Origin: Kiritimatiellales bacterium
GTDB lineage: Bacteria > Verrucomicrobiota > Kiritimatiellia > Kiritimatiellales > Pontiellaceae
Length of the DNA stretch: 41,989 nucleotides
Assembly (NCBI GenBank): GCA_003246265.1
Contig: QKAU01000073.1
Location: 1 to 41,989, forward strand
Direction: 5' to 3'
Part shown: positions 7,939-16,177 of the stretch, in pieces
How positions within the stretch are numbered: position 1 is the stretch's first letter
Layout: every line of letters begins with the position of its first letter
Notes under the pieces: generated by a model
Databases searched by the model: none
Told to the model about the DNA's origin: nothing
The model's input: the letters and a program-made list of their open reading frames with translations, nothing else
Program-made: the position numbers and the translations under genes

Positions 7939-8425
7939 CCTAGGGTCGAACCTGTACAACAGGAAACGGTTGCTCATGCAGGCGAAGAACCTCCTGCTCT
8001 CCGCGCCCCGGACGCGCTTTGTCGACCAGTCGCCCATCTACGAGACGACCCCCGTCGACGTGAAGCCGGAGCATCGGGACAAGGCCTATCTCAATTCGAT
8101 CCTGGTCGTGGAGAGCGAGCTTCCGCTAGAGAGCTGGATCTCCTACATCGGCAAGATCGAGCACAACCTCGGGCGCGAACGTTCCGATGACCGGAATGCC
8201 CCGCGCCCCATCGATATAGATATCATCTATGCCGGCGGGCAGATCGTCGACGGGGACGACCTCGAAGTGCCGCATCCGCGCTGGGCCCTGCGTCGTTTCG
8301 TGGTCCAGCCCCTGTGCGATGTCCGTCCCGACATGGTGATCCCGGAGACGCACAAGCCGGTCCGCGAAATCCTCCGCACCCTGCCGCCGGACCACGGGAT
8401 GAGCCTATTCGAGGAAAAGTGGTGA
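7922..8425 (+). CDS. folK: 6-hydroxymethyl-dihydropterin pyrophosphokinase
   Basis: Transfers pyrophosphate from ATP to 6-hydroxymethyl-7,8-dihydropterin in folate synthesis (167 aa). Visible signatures are FSLGSNL near the N-terminus, the loop with IYETTPV, the metal and ATP motif RNAPRPIDIDIIY and PHPRWALRRFVVQPL. ATG 7922 lies inside the end of dapF and its stop is 2 nt from the panB start, so it is embedded in a cotranscribed cluster. A folate enzyme beside pantothenate genes is plausible because PanB uses methylene-tetrahydrofolate. Confidence 0.95.
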   Translation: MEIGFSLGSNLYNRKRLLMQAKNLLLSAPRTRFVDQSPIYETTPVDVKPEHRDKAYLNSILVVESELPLESWISYIGKIEHNLGRERSDDRNAPRPIDIDIIYAGGQIVDGDDLEVPHPRWALRRFVVQPLCDVRPDMVIPETHKPVREILRTLPPDHGMSLFEEKW

Positions 8426-8427
8426 GC

Positions 8428-9219
8428 ATGAAATGGACGGCCGGCAAGTTGAAGGAGCTCAAGGGCGGACGGAAGATCGCCATGCTTACGGCGTACGATG
8501 CGCTCACGGCATCCATCGTGGACGCGGCCGGAATTCCCGCCATTCTCGTGGGAGATTCTCTCGGCATGACCGTACTGGGCTACGAGACCACGCTGCCCGT
8601 GGCCATGGAGGAAATGCTGCACCACACGGCGGCGGTTGCGCGCGGGGTGCGCGAGGCGCTGGTGGTTGCCGACATGCCGTTCATGTCGTACCAACCCTCC
8701 GTGGCCCTGGCCCTGGAGAACGCCGGGAGTTTCGTCAAGGAGGCCCATGCCGACGCGGTGAAGATCGAAGGCGGGGCCTTCCGCGCGGAAACCATCGAGG
8801 CGCTCGTCCGCAACGGGATCCCGGTGCTGGGGCATATCGGCCTGACGCCGCAGAGCATCAAGGCGATGGGCGGCTACAAGGTGCAGGGACGGAGCTCGGA
8901 GGAGGCTCGCCGGCTGATGGACGACGCCATGGCGGTGGAGCAGGCGGGGGCTTTCGCCCTTGTGCTCGAGTGCATGCCGCCGGCGCTCGGCGAAGCCATT
9001 TCGAAGTCGCTCTCCATTCCGACCATCGGCATCGGGGCGGGGGCGGGATGCGATGGCCAGGTACTGGTCTTCACCGACTTGCTCGGCATGTCGGGGCGGC
9101 CGGTGCCCAGGTTTGTCAGGAAGTACGCCGAACTCCATCCTCTCATGGCTTCCGCCGTCGCCGCCTACAGGGAGGATGTGGAGTCGGGGAGCTTTCCGTC
9201 CGACGAACATGCCTACTGA
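8428..9219 (+). CDS. panB: 3-methyl-2-oxobutanoate hydroxymethyltransferase
   Basis: Makes ketopantoate from 2-oxoisovalerate and methylene-tetrahydrofolate, the first step of pantothenate synthesis (263 aa). Signatures: MLTAYDALTASIVDAAG, ILVGDSLGMTVLGY (metal-binding Asp), DAVKIEGG (catalytic region), GHIGLTPQS and IPTIGIGAG. ATG 8428 lies 2 nt after the folK stop; an overlapping GTG at 8422 is an alternative start. panC follows after 2 nt. Confidence 0.97.
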   Translation: MKWTAGKLKELKGGRKIAMLTAYDALTASIVDAAGIPAILVGDSLGMTVLGYETTLPVAMEEMLHHTAAVARGVREALVVADMPFMSYQPSVALALENAGSFVKEAHADAVKIEGGAFRAETIEALVRNGIPVLGHIGLTPQSIKAMGGYKVQGRSSEEARRLMDDAMAVEQAGAFALVLECMPPALGEAISKSLSIPTIGIGAGAGCDGQVLVFTDLLGMSGRPVPRFVRKYAELHPLMASAVAAYREDVESGSFPSDEHAY

Positions 9220-9221
9220 CC

Positions 9222-10067
9222 ATGGAGATTATCCGTACACCGCAGGAGATGCAGCGGCGCGCCCTGGAGTTGGAGCGGGCGGGGCACATGGTCGGGTTCG
9301 TCCCTACGATGGGGTTTCTCCACGACGGCCACCTCTCCCTGATGCACCTTGCGCGTTCGCGTTGCGACGTACTGGTGGCAAGCATCTTCGTCAATCCGGC
9401 GCAATTCGGGCCCAACGAGGATCTCGATGCCTACCCGCGCGATTTTGCGCGCGACGAAGCGCTGTGTGAAGCGGCGGGTGTCGACATCGTCTTCTATCCC
9501 GAACCGGCCTCCATGTATGCATCCGACGCCAGCGTATGGATCGACGAAACGCGGCTCTCTCAGGGATTGTGCGGTGCATCCCGGCCGGGCCATTTCCGGG
9601 GGGTCTGCACGGTGGTGGCCAAGCTTTTCAACCTGGTGCGTCCCGATGTGGCGGTGTTTGGGGAGAAGGATGCCCAGCAGTTGCGCATCATCGAGCGCAT
9701 GGTGCGCGATCTCGATTTTCCCGTGGAGATCGTGCGCGGTCCCACGGTGCGCGAAGCCGATGGACTGGCGATGAGTTCGCGGAACAAGTATCTCGACGCA
9801 TCGCAGCGTCGCGATGCGCTCTGCCTGAAGCGTTCGCTCGACGAGGTGACGGACATGGTGCGGCAGGGCGAACGCCAGGTGGCCGTGCTGCGCGATGCCA
9901 TGGCCGATGGGATCGGAAAAGTAGCGGCCGCGGCGATCGACTATATCGAATTTGTCGACGACGCCACGCTGGTGCCCGTGCAGCTTGTGGAAGGGCGCAC
10001 GCTGGTGGCCATGGCTGTAAAGATCGGCCCCACCAGGCTCATCGACAACGCCGTGCTGGAACCCTAG
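9222..10067 (+). CDS. panC: Pantothenate synthetase (pantoate-beta-alanine ligase)
   Basis: ATP-dependent ligation of pantoate and beta-alanine to pantothenate (281 aa). The nucleotidyltransferase fold shows VPTMGFLHDGHLSL (HxGH-like ATP motif), IFVNPAQFGPNEDL, FGEKDAQQL and the KMSKS-equivalent MSSRNKYL. It starts 2 nt after panB and closes the cluster. After the stop there is a T-run (10102-10108) but no convincing stem. No panD or panE is seen in the window. Confidence 0.97.
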   Translation: MEIIRTPQEMQRRALELERAGHMVGFVPTMGFLHDGHLSLMHLARSRCDVLVASIFVNPAQFGPNEDLDAYPRDFARDEALCEAAGVDIVFYPEPASMYASDASVWIDETRLSQGLCGASRPGHFRGVCTVVAKLFNLVRPDVAVFGEKDAQQLRIIERMVRDLDFPVEIVRGPTVREADGLAMSSRNKYLDASQRRDALCLKRSLDEVTDMVRQGERQVAVLRDAMADGIGKVAAAAIDYIEFVDDATLVPVQLVEGRTLVAMAVKIGPTRLIDNAVLEP

Positions 10068-10121
10068 TCCGCTCAGTCTGAAACGGTTGCGGTGGATGCG
10101 CCTTTTTTTGGATATTTTTGT

Positions 10122-10149
10122 TTGAATGGCCCATGCTCCTGATTACATT
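10122..10149 (+). promoter_or_regulatory. Probable promoter of tRNA-Cys and gcvH
   Basis: TTGAAT (10122-10127), 16 nt, TACATT (10144-10149), ending 26 nt before the tRNA. The same transcript may continue into gcvH because no terminator lies between. Confidence 0.5.
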
Positions 10150-10175
10150 GAGGGCCGCTTTTTGGGGATACCCAG

Positions 10176-10249
10176 GGTGCGGTAGCCAAGTGGTTAGGCA
10201 CTGGATTGCAAATCCATGAACACCGGTTCGAGTCCGGTCCGCACCTCCA
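10176..10249 (+). tRNA. tRNA-Cys (GCA)
   Basis: 74 nt including an encoded CCA. The acceptor arms GGTGCGG and CCGCACC pair fully. The D arm is GCC/GGC, the anticodon loop is TTGCAAA (GCA, Cys) and the T arm is ACCGG/CCGGT around TTCGAGT. The outermost anticodon-stem pair (C27-U43) is a mismatch. gcvH begins 21 nt downstream. Confidence 0.97.
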
Positions 10250-10270
10250 ATCTTTTCCAGGAGACCAGCC

Positions 10271-10654
10271 ATGTTGATTCCTCAGGACCTGTTCTATTCC
10301 AAGACCCACGAGTGGGTTTCCCTCGATGGCGACGTGGCGACGGTCGGCATATCCGATTTCGCGCAGAGCCAGCTCTCGGACCTTACCTTCGTTGAACTGC
10401 CCGACGTGGGTACCGATTTCAGCGTGGGCGACGAAGCCGCCGTGGTGGAATCCGTGAAGGCCGCCGCCGATGTCTACGCGCCGGTCTCCGGCGAAGTGGT
10501 GGCCGTCAATGCAGACCTCGAAGAGAGTCCGGAACTGATCAACCAGGATCCCTACGGCAAGGGATGGCTCTTCAAGATCAGGATTTCCGAGGAGTCCGAA
10601 CTCGACGCCATGCTCGATGCCGATTCCTACGAGGATCTCTGCCCCGGCGCATAG
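10271..10654 (+). CDS. gcvH: Glycine cleavage system H protein (lipoyl carrier)
   Basis: Small lipoyl-carrier protein (127 aa) that shuttles the aminomethyl group in glycine cleavage. In many bacteria it is also the first acceptor of octanoate or lipoate. The lipoyl domain has THEWVSLDGDVATVGISDFAQ and the modified Lys63 in ESVKAAADVY. AGGAGA precedes the ATG. It lies directly between tRNA-Cys and lipB. The enzyme that octanoylates it is the next gene, which supports a carrier role. No gcvT or gcvP is seen here, so the rest of the cleavage system, if any, is elsewhere. Confidence 0.97.
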   Translation: MLIPQDLFYSKTHEWVSLDGDVATVGISDFAQSQLSDLTFVELPDVGTDFSVGDEAAVVESVKAAADVYAPVSGEVVAVNADLEESPELINQDPYGKGWLFKIRISEESELDAMLDADSYEDLCPGA

Positions 10655-10697
10655 CGTCGCCGTTCACTGCGCGTGCGCGCACCCAAACGGGGGTGGC

Positions 10698-11405
10698 ATG
10701 GCCTGGTCCGTCAGTTTTGCCCAGCCGGTTCCCTATGCGCAGGGGCTGGCGATGCAGTACCGCCTGTTGCAGGCCCGCCAGGACGGGGCCATTCCCGATA
10801 CCGTGCTCATCCTGCAGCATACGCCTGTCGTAACGCTCGGCAACCGCGGCCGCGACAACTATCTCCTCAAGAGCGAAGAGGGGTACCGCGCTATTGGCAT
10901 CGAACTCCACCATGCCGAGCGCGGCGGCGACGTCACCTTCCATGGCCCGGGCCAGTGGGTGCTCTATCCGATCCTCCATCTCGGCGACAGCCTGACCGAT
11001 TCGCATGGCTATCTCAACAATCTTGAAGAGATTGCCATCTGCGCCTTGGGCGACTACGGCATCCATGGTTTCCGGCGCGCAGGCAAGTCGGGGGCGTGGA
11101 CGGATGCCGGCAAGATCGCTGCGATCGGCTTCCGGTTGAAGAAGTGGGTCTCGTTCCACGGCATGAGCTTCAACGTCTGCAACGACCTCTCCGGCTTCCA
11201 AACCATCGTGCCCTGCGGACTCGTGGGCGAACCGGTCGCCACCATGAAAACCATCCTTGGCAGCGCCTGCCCGCCGCTGGAACGGGTGCGCGACTCCCTG
11301 CTCAACCATTTTTCCACAGTCTGCAACCGCGATCTGGAGCGGTACGATGCAGACGGGAAGCTTCCGCCCGCACTGGAATCGCTGGTCCTTGGCCTAGGGA
11401 TGTGA
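10698..11405 (+). CDS. lipB: Octanoyl-[ACP]:protein N-octanoyltransferase
   Basis: Transfers octanoate from acyl carrier protein to lipoyl domains, the first step of de novo lipoate synthesis (235 aa). Signatures: HTPVVTLGNRG, ERGGDVTFHGPGQ (residues 74-86), GKIAAIGF with catalytic Lys139 and VPCGL with catalytic Cys173. ATG 10698 is preceded by GGGGGTGG; an upstream in-frame extension to 10617 looks non-coding. It follows gcvH by 43 nt, probably as one unit. It is convergent with surE (27-nt gap, small GGCGC/GCGCC hairpin at 11412-11431). Confidence 0.95.
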   Translation: MAWSVSFAQPVPYAQGLAMQYRLLQARQDGAIPDTVLILQHTPVVTLGNRGRDNYLLKSEEGYRAIGIELHHAERGGDVTFHGPGQWVLYPILHLGDSLTDSHGYLNNLEEIAICALGDYGIHGFRRAGKSGAWTDAGKIAAIGFRLKKWVSFHGMSFNVCNDLSGFQTIVPCGLVGEPVATMKTILGSACPPLERVRDSLLNHFSTVCNRDLERYDADGKLPPALESLVLGLGM

Positions 11406-11432
11406 ACGAGATGGCGCCCGGAACCCTGCGCC

Positions 11433-12203
11433 TCAAGCCGAGCGATATTCCTCGTTCCACGCTTCGACCTGCCCCATGCACTGCTTTGCGGTGAGGTCGA
11501 TGTGGATCGGGGTGAGGGCGACATAGCCTTCCTTGACGAGGCGTTCATCGGTGGCGGCATTGTCGTCGAGCATCTTCATGTCGCCGTCGAGCCAGTAGTA
11601 TTTGTTGCCGCGCGGGTCGTGGTGCTCCGTGAACTTTTCGATGAAGCGGGACCGGCCCATCTGTCCGGCCCGGATGCCCTTGATTTCGCCGAAGGGGAGG
11701 TTGGGGATGTTGACGTTCAGCAGGACCCCGTCGGGCAGGGGGTTCGCCGCGACCTTCGCCACGATGTCGGCCGCGATCCGGGCGGCGGTCTCCCACTGCG
11801 GGTTCCGGTAGGTGCACAGGGAGAAGGCAATCGCGGGCACACCCAGGATAGCCGCTTCGCTGGCGGCGGACACCGTGCCGGAGTAGAGCACGCTGATGCC
11901 GGTGTTGGAACCGAGGTTGATGCCGCTGACGACCAGGTCCGGGGGGTCGTCCTTGTGCAGGAAGCTGACGGCGAGCTTGACGCAGTCGGCCGGCGTTCCG
12001 TCCACCGCAATGCCCGAGAAGCCGTTTCCCTTGTCGACCGGCATGGTCCGGATGGGGTCGAAGATGGTGATGGCATGGCCCGCCGCACTGCGCTCGGTGT
12101 CGGGGGCGACCACGTGCAGTTCCGCAAGGTCGGCGATGGCCCCGTGGAGCACCGCGATGCCCCGCGCATGGATGCCGTCGTCGTTGCAAAGCAGGATCTT
12201 CAT
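11433..12203 (-). CDS. surE: 5'/3'-nucleotidase SurE
   Basis: Metal-dependent phosphatase of nucleoside monophosphates (256 aa). The N-terminal MKILLCNDDGIHA carries the metal-binding Asp8-Asp9 pair; further family motifs are APDTERSAAGHAIT, VDGTPADCVKLA, VVSGINLGSN and YSGTVSAASEA. The C-terminus (ALTPIHIDLTA) is typical. It lies 21 nt after the TPR gene in the same direction and is probably co-transcribed with it. No strong Shine-Dalgarno is visible. Confidence 0.96.
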   Translation of the reverse strand: MKILLCNDDGIHARGIAVLHGAIADLAELHVVAPDTERSAAGHAITIFDPIRTMPVDKGNGFSGIAVDGTPADCVKLAVSFLHKDDPPDLVVSGINLGSNTGISVLYSGTVSAASEAAILGVPAIAFSLCTYRNPQWETAARIAADIVAKVAANPLPDGVLLNVNIPNLPFGEIKGIRAGQMGRSRFIEKFTEHHDPRGNKYYWLDGDMKMLDDNAATDERLVKEGYVALTPIHIDLTAKQCMGQVEAWNEEYRSA

Positions 12204-12224
12204 GCGGCGGTCCGTGCGCAGGGG

Positions 12225-13304
12225 CTAGCGCTTGCGCTCGAGGGATTTGATCATCACCTGGAAATCCTCGTTCTGGCGCAGGCGGTCGAACTCCTCCTCG
12301 TTCATCCAGCCAAGGGCGTAGTCGGGGTCGGTCAGCTGCGTCGCCCGCTGGAACGCGGCGATGGCGGCTTCGCTGTTGCCGAGCTTGTTTTCGACGCGCG
12401 CCAGCAGGAAGTAGAGGCTGGCGACATCGGTGATCTCCTCGGCAAGGGTGCGCAGCTCTTGGGCGGCGACTTCCCAGTTGCCGACCTTGGTGAGGTAGAG
12501 CGCGAAGTCGTAGCGCGTATCCTTGTCGAGGGGGCGGTGGTCGAGGTACTGCTCGTAGGCGTCGGTGGCCAGCTTGACCTTGTCGGTCTTCTTGTAGAGG
12601 ATGGCGAGGTTCTTGAGCGCCTCGGGATAGGCGGGCTTCAGTTCCAGCGCCCGCTTGAGGTACTTTTCGCTCCGGTCATAGGATTCGGCATCGATGCAGG
12701 CTGCTCCGAGATTGTTGAGCACCTCGGGCGACAGTTCCGTTTCGGGGGCGTCCTCCAGCAGGGCGAGGGCCTTGTCGAACTGCTTGAGCTTGAAGTAGGC
12801 CATGCCCAGCGGGACGCGCACGCCCTCGAGGTCGGGCAGGATCTCCAGCGCGTTTTCATAGAATTCCGCCGCTTCGCCGAACTCGCCCACGCCGAAGGCC
12901 TGTTCGGCGAGGATGATGTTGAAGGCGGCCTTTTTGATCCAGCCAGTATCGAAAGGGCGCTGGCCTTCGCCGTTCCAGGTGGGGTCGCCATAGCTGCGTC
13001 CGAAGTCGAGCACCCATTGCGACTCCTGCGGCAGCGAGTAGCGCGGAATATATTCCTGGGTAATGGGGGTGGGTTCGGCGGATTGCCGGAGAATGTCGAT
13101 GTATTCGCGGACGACCACATAGACCAGTGCTACCGATAGGACCAGGATGGTCATTCCCAGCACGAAGTTGGTGAACTGGTGGCGGCGGATTTCCCGCTTG
13201 CGCTCCTCGATGATTTCGTTCGAAACCTGCGGGGTGTAGTCGTCGCGCGCCGTGCGGTCGGTCGAATAGATGTCCTGCAGGTGCTGCCGTTTTTCCGTAT
13301 TCAT
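12225..13304 (-). CDS. Membrane-anchored tetratricopeptide-repeat protein
   Basis: 359 aa from the ATG at 13304, which has GGGGAAA upstream; an extension to 13373 is open but less likely. One membrane helix at residues 46-65 (NFVLGMTILVLSVALVYVVV) is preceded by a charged segment, suggesting a cytoplasmic N-terminus and an exported C-terminus. From about residue 115 there are at least five TPR-like helix pairs, for example EFGEAAEFYENALEILPD and SYDRSEKYLKRALELKPA. The layout fits a scaffold, possibly for envelope complexes, but the partner is unknown. Upstream of surE; the 5' region is divergent from aroC. Confidence 0.75.
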   Translation of the reverse strand: MNTEKRQHLQDIYSTDRTARDDYTPQVSNEIIEERKREIRRHQFTNFVLGMTILVLSVALVYVVVREYIDILRQSAEPTPITQEYIPRYSLPQESQWVLDFGRSYGDPTWNGEGQRPFDTGWIKKAAFNIILAEQAFGVGEFGEAAEFYENALEILPDLEGVRVPLGMAYFKLKQFDKALALLEDAPETELSPEVLNNLGAACIDAESYDRSEKYLKRALELKPAYPEALKNLAILYKKTDKVKLATDAYEQYLDHRPLDKDTRYDFALYLTKVGNWEVAAQELRTLAEEITDVASLYFLLARVENKLGNSEAAIAAFQRATQLTDPDYALGWMNEEEFDRLRQNEDFQVMIKSLERKR

Positions 13305-13390
13305 GCTGGCGTGTTTCCCCGTGTTGGCGTAGAGGGGCGGATTGTCCACAAAGCCCCCCGGATTGCAAACCAAATGTGCCCGCCCGTCGC

Positions 13391-13432
13391 CGCGGCGGAT
13401 GCGCCGCGAGGCGGAAGTTTCCGCCGGTTTTT
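13391..13432 (+). terminator. Double hairpin with T-run between divergent genes
   Basis: Two perfect seven-pair stems in tandem: CGCGGCG/CGCCGCG (13391-13408), then GGCGGAA/TTCCGCC (13410-13425), followed by GGTTTTT. Read on the plus strand it looks like an intrinsic terminator. No plus-strand gene ends nearby, so it may insulate aroC from antisense read-through. It lies upstream of the aroC -10. Confidence 0.5.
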
Positions 13433-13454
13433 AGTCCAATACGCGGGAACGGGG

Positions 13455-13463
13455 TGCTATAAA
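13455..13463 (+). promoter_or_regulatory. Extended -10 promoter of aroC
   Basis: TGCTATAAA is an extended -10 element (TGnTATAAA). No good -35 is seen at the usual spacing, which is common for extended -10 promoters. It predicts a 5' leader of about 64 nt. Confidence 0.45.
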
Positions 13464-13533
13464 ACCGAGCTTTGGACCTGAGGTCTGCGGACGATGTGCG
13501 CGGACCGGGGAATCCGCCAGGAAAGGATGCACC

Positions 13534-14619
13534 ATGTCGAGTACATTTGGAACGCTGTTCAAGGTCTCCACGTTCGGAGAGTCGCACGGCAAGGCTGTCG
13601 GGGCCATCGTCGACGGCTGCCCGGCCAACTTCTCGCTGTGCGAATCCGACATCCAGCCCCAGCTCTCCCGCCGTCGGCCGGGGCAGAGCGACATGACCAC
13701 GCCGCGCGACGAAGCCGACCAGGTCACCATTCTTTCCGGCGTCGAGAACGGCAGGACGCTCGGCACCCCGATCGGCCTCATGGTCAACAACCGCGACCAG
13801 CGGCCCGGCGACTACGGTGAGATGAGCAACGTGCCGCGCCCGTCGCATGCGGATTTTACCTACCAGATGAAATACGGCAACCGCGCCTCCAGCGGCGGAG
13901 GCCGCTCCAGCGCACGCGAAACCATCGGCCGCGTCGCCGCAGGCGCCATTGCCGAGAAGATCCTCTCCGAACGCTACGGCACCCGCATCACCGCCTGGGT
14001 CAGCTCCGTCGGCGATATCGACGCCCGGGATCTGGCGGGCGAGGGCGTGGCGCGCGAGCAGGTGGATGCCAACATCATCCGCTGTCCCGACGAGGCGGCC
14101 GCGCGGCGCATGATCGAGCTGGTGGCGGCTACGCGCGACCGAAAGGATTCGGTGGGCGGCGTGCTGACCTGCGTTGCCGAGAACATTCCGGTCGGACTGG
14201 GCGAACCTATCTTCGACAAGTTCGAGGCCAAGCTGGCCCAGGCCATGCTCTCCATCCCCGCCACGAAGGGGTTCGAGATCGGTTCCGGCTTCGCCGGCGC
14301 GCGCATGTTCGGCTCCAGCCACAACGATCCCTTTCTCCGCCGGCCGGACGGGAGCCTGGGGACGGCGACGAACAACAGCGGCGGCGTGCAAGGCGGGATC
14401 ACCAACGGGGAACCGGTGGTCTTCCGTGTGGCGTTCAAGCCCCCGGCCACCATCGGGCTGGCGCAGGAGAGCGCCACCTTCGCCGGCGAGCCCGCCGTGC
14501 TGGAGGCCAAGGGGCGGCATGACCCGTGCGTCGTTCCGCGCGCCGTGCCCATCGTGGAGACCATGACGGCGCTGGTGCTGTTGGATTTCGTGTTGCGCCA
14601 GGCCTATCGCAACGCCTGA
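13534..14619 (+). CDS. aroC: Chorismate synthase
   Basis: FMN-dependent conversion of EPSP to chorismate (361 aa). The N-terminus has [18 protein letters not shown] and [27 protein letters not shown] is the conserved substrate/FMN region, [14 protein letters not shown] follows, and [24 protein letters not shown] is seen near the C-terminus. AGGAAAGG precedes the ATG. tatB follows after 15 nt, so the tat genes may be transcribed with aroC. Confidence 0.98.
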   Translation: MSSTFGTLFKVSTFGESHGKAVGAIVDGCPANFSLCESDIQPQLSRRRPGQSDMTTPRDEADQVTILSGVENGRTLGTPIGLMVNNRDQRPGDYGEMSNVPRPSHADFTYQMKYGNRASSGGGRSSARETIGRVAAGAIAEKILSERYGTRITAWVSSVGDIDARDLAGEGVAREQVDANIIRCPDEAAARRMIELVAATRDRKDSVGGVLTCVAENIPVGLGEPIFDKFEAKLAQAMLSIPATKGFEIGSGFAGARMFGSSHNDPFLRRPDGSLGTATNNSGGVQGGITNGEPVVFRVAFKPPATIGLAQESATFAGEPAVLEAKGRHDPCVVPRAVPIVETMTALVLLDFVLRQAYRNA

Positions 14620-14634
14620 GCAGGCGGGAATGCC

Positions 14635-14991
14635 ATGTACAGCGCCTCCCCCCATATCGCGTTCATCGGTCCCGGCGGCCCCGAGTTTATCGTCGTGTTG
14701 CTGGTGCTGCTGATGATGTTCGGGGCCAAGGATGCCCCGCGCATCCTACGCAAGTTCTACGATATCCTCAACCAGGTCCGCCGCACGGCCGACCAGTTCA
14801 AGCGCGAGGTGCTCTACAGCGACCTGGACCGCAACGAGGCAACGACACCCGGGGCCGGGGATGAGGGTGAATACGACGCCTATGGCGCCGACTACGCTTG
14901 CCCGGAGGATTCCGCCGCCGAAGCGGCGCGCGCAGAGGGGGCGGCGGAAAACGACCCTTCGGCGGAGGAGGGCGATGTTCCAAAGGATTAA
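14635..14991 (+). CDS. tatB: TatB-like twin-arginine translocase subunit
   Basis: 118 aa. A short membrane helix (about residues 15-29, Glu17 near its start) runs into a hinge FGAKDAP and an amphipathic helix (RILRKFYDILNQVRRTADQFKREV, 36-59). A long acidic, presumably disordered tail follows. The length and the helix after a non-KLP hinge favour TatB over TatA; the better TatA is at 15945. With TatC it would form the twin-arginine receptor. Its 3' end overlaps the tatC start by 17 nt. Confidence 0.8.
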   Translation: MYSASPHIAFIGPGGPEFIVVLLVLLMMFGAKDAPRILRKFYDILNQVRRTADQFKREVLYSDLDRNEATTPGAGDEGEYDAYGADYACPEDSAAEAARAEGAAENDPSAEEGDVPKD

Positions 14992-15940
14992 ATCGCTGGG
15001 CACCCGGTTCCGCTACGATGACAGCGAGATGCCCTTCCTCAGGCATCTCGAGGATTTCCGCAAGATGGTGATCCGCTGCTTCGTGGCGCTGGTGGTCGGC
15101 TTCCTCGCCTGCCTGCCCGTGGCCGACCGGCTGATCGGCGTGCTGCGCGCCCCGGCGGAACCGTATGTCGAAAAGAGCACCGAAGCCACCCTGCGGGCGT
15201 CCGAACTGCGGCTGCGCATCCCGGTGGAGGCGCTCGCCGCCCCTCGGCAGGACGAGGGAGGCGAAGCCTACTACGAGGTGCCGGCCGAGCTGCTCCTGCC
15301 CGGCTCCGACGCCGCGCCGCAGGGCGTGATCCGCCTGCAGTTCTCGGAGCCGGCCGCCGCCATCAAGATGTGGCTTTCGGTCGCCTTCTTCGGCGGCCTG
15401 CTGCTGAGCCTGCCCGCACTGGTCTTCTTCATCGGCCTCTTCGTGATGCCCGGCGTGCGCGACGCGGAACGCAAGGTGATGACCCGCATCGCACTCTTTT
15501 CCGGGGGCCTGTTCATCCTCGGGATCGCCATGGGCTACAAGATCACCCTGCCATTGGCGCTGGGGCTGATGCTCAAGATCGGCGGGACGCTGGGCGGGGA
15601 GTCGATCTGGTTCTACAACCGCTACATCGCCTTCACGCTGCAGCTGCTCCTCGGCTTCGGTCTCGCCTTCCAGCTTCCGGTGGTGATCCTGATCCTTGGC
15701 AAGATGGGGCTGGTCGATGCCCGGATGCTGCGGGAAAAGCGCCGGCACATGATCGTGGCGTTGCTGGTGCTGGCCATGATCCTCACGCCGCCGGACGTCA
15801 TGACCCAGCTTCTGATGGCGGCTCCCTTGATTTTACTCTACGAGTTCTGTATATGGTTCCTCTACTTCAGCGGGAACCGCGGGGCACCGGTGGACGGGGC
15901 CGGACAGGACGTGGACGATAAACCACAAACCGAGGACTAG
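14975..15940 (+). CDS. tatC: TatC, Sec-independent translocase core
   Basis: Multispanning receptor for twin-arginine signal peptides (321 aa, clearly longer than the usual 240-260). The N-terminus MPFLRHLEDFRK corresponds to the conserved HLxELR motif but with Asp at the Glu position (Asp27; Glu15 in E. coli). The second signal-binding Glu appears kept (Glu165 in DAERKV). The first periplasmic loop is enlarged: about residues 51-131 between the first and second membrane helices. The later helices (ILGIAMGYKITLP, FGLAFQLPVVILILG, ILTPPDVMTQLLMAAPL) are typical. ATG 14975 lies inside tatB; tatA follows after 4 nt. Confidence 0.95.
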   Translation: MFQRIKSLGTRFRYDDSEMPFLRHLEDFRKMVIRCFVALVVGFLACLPVADRLIGVLRAPAEPYVEKSTEATLRASELRLRIPVEALAAPRQDEGGEAYYEVPAELLLPGSDAAPQGVIRLQFSEPAAAIKMWLSVAFFGGLLLSLPALVFFIGLFVMPGVRDAERKVMTRIALFSGGLFILGIAMGYKITLPLALGLMLKIGGTLGGESIWFYNRYIAFTLQLLLGFGLAFQLPVVILILGKMGLVDARMLREKRRHMIVALLVLAMILTPPDVMTQLLMAAPLILLYEFCIWFLYFSGNRGAPVDGAGQDVDDKPQTED

Positions 15941-15944
15941 GACG

Positions 15945-16172
15945 ATGCAAACGTTGGCAATCGGAATGCCGGGCGGATCTGAACTGCTGGTGATCCTTTT
16001 CGTAATCCTGCTGCTGTTCGGGGCCAAGAAGCTGCCCGAGCTTTCCCGCGCGCTGGGCAAGAGCCTCGGGGAATTCAAGAAGGGGCAGCGCGAAGGCGCC
16101 GAACCCGATCCCGTGGACAAGTCCGACACGAAGAGCATCGAATCGCCCGACAAGAACGGCAAGGGCGAGTAG
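15945..16172 (+). CDS. tatA: TatA, twin-arginine translocase pore subunit
   Basis: 75 aa, a classic TatA: helix GGSELLVILFVILLLFG (residues 10-26, Glu13 near the N-terminal end), hinge AKKLPEL and amphipathic helix SRALGKSLGEFKKG (34-47), then a charged tail. It oligomerises to form the protein-conducting assembly with TatBC. It starts 4 nt after tatC and ends 5 nt before the CPBP protease gene. At least one Tat substrate, the reductase at 6155, is encoded in the window. Confidence 0.95.
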   Translation: MQTLAIGMPGGSELLVILFVILLLFGAKKLPELSRALGKSLGEFKKGQREGAEPDPVDKSDTKSIESPDKNGKGE

Positions 16173-16177
16173 GCGCG

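Noticed and set aside
10039-10272. Minus-strand small protein containing GGADRTRTG
   Set aside because: Translation of the complement of tRNA-Cys, a known source of false gene calls.
11502-13139. A 545-codon plus-strand frame across surE and the TPR gene
   Set aside because: Shadow of two genes on the minus strand, whose motifs (NDDG, SGINLGSN and the TPR repeats) are unambiguous.
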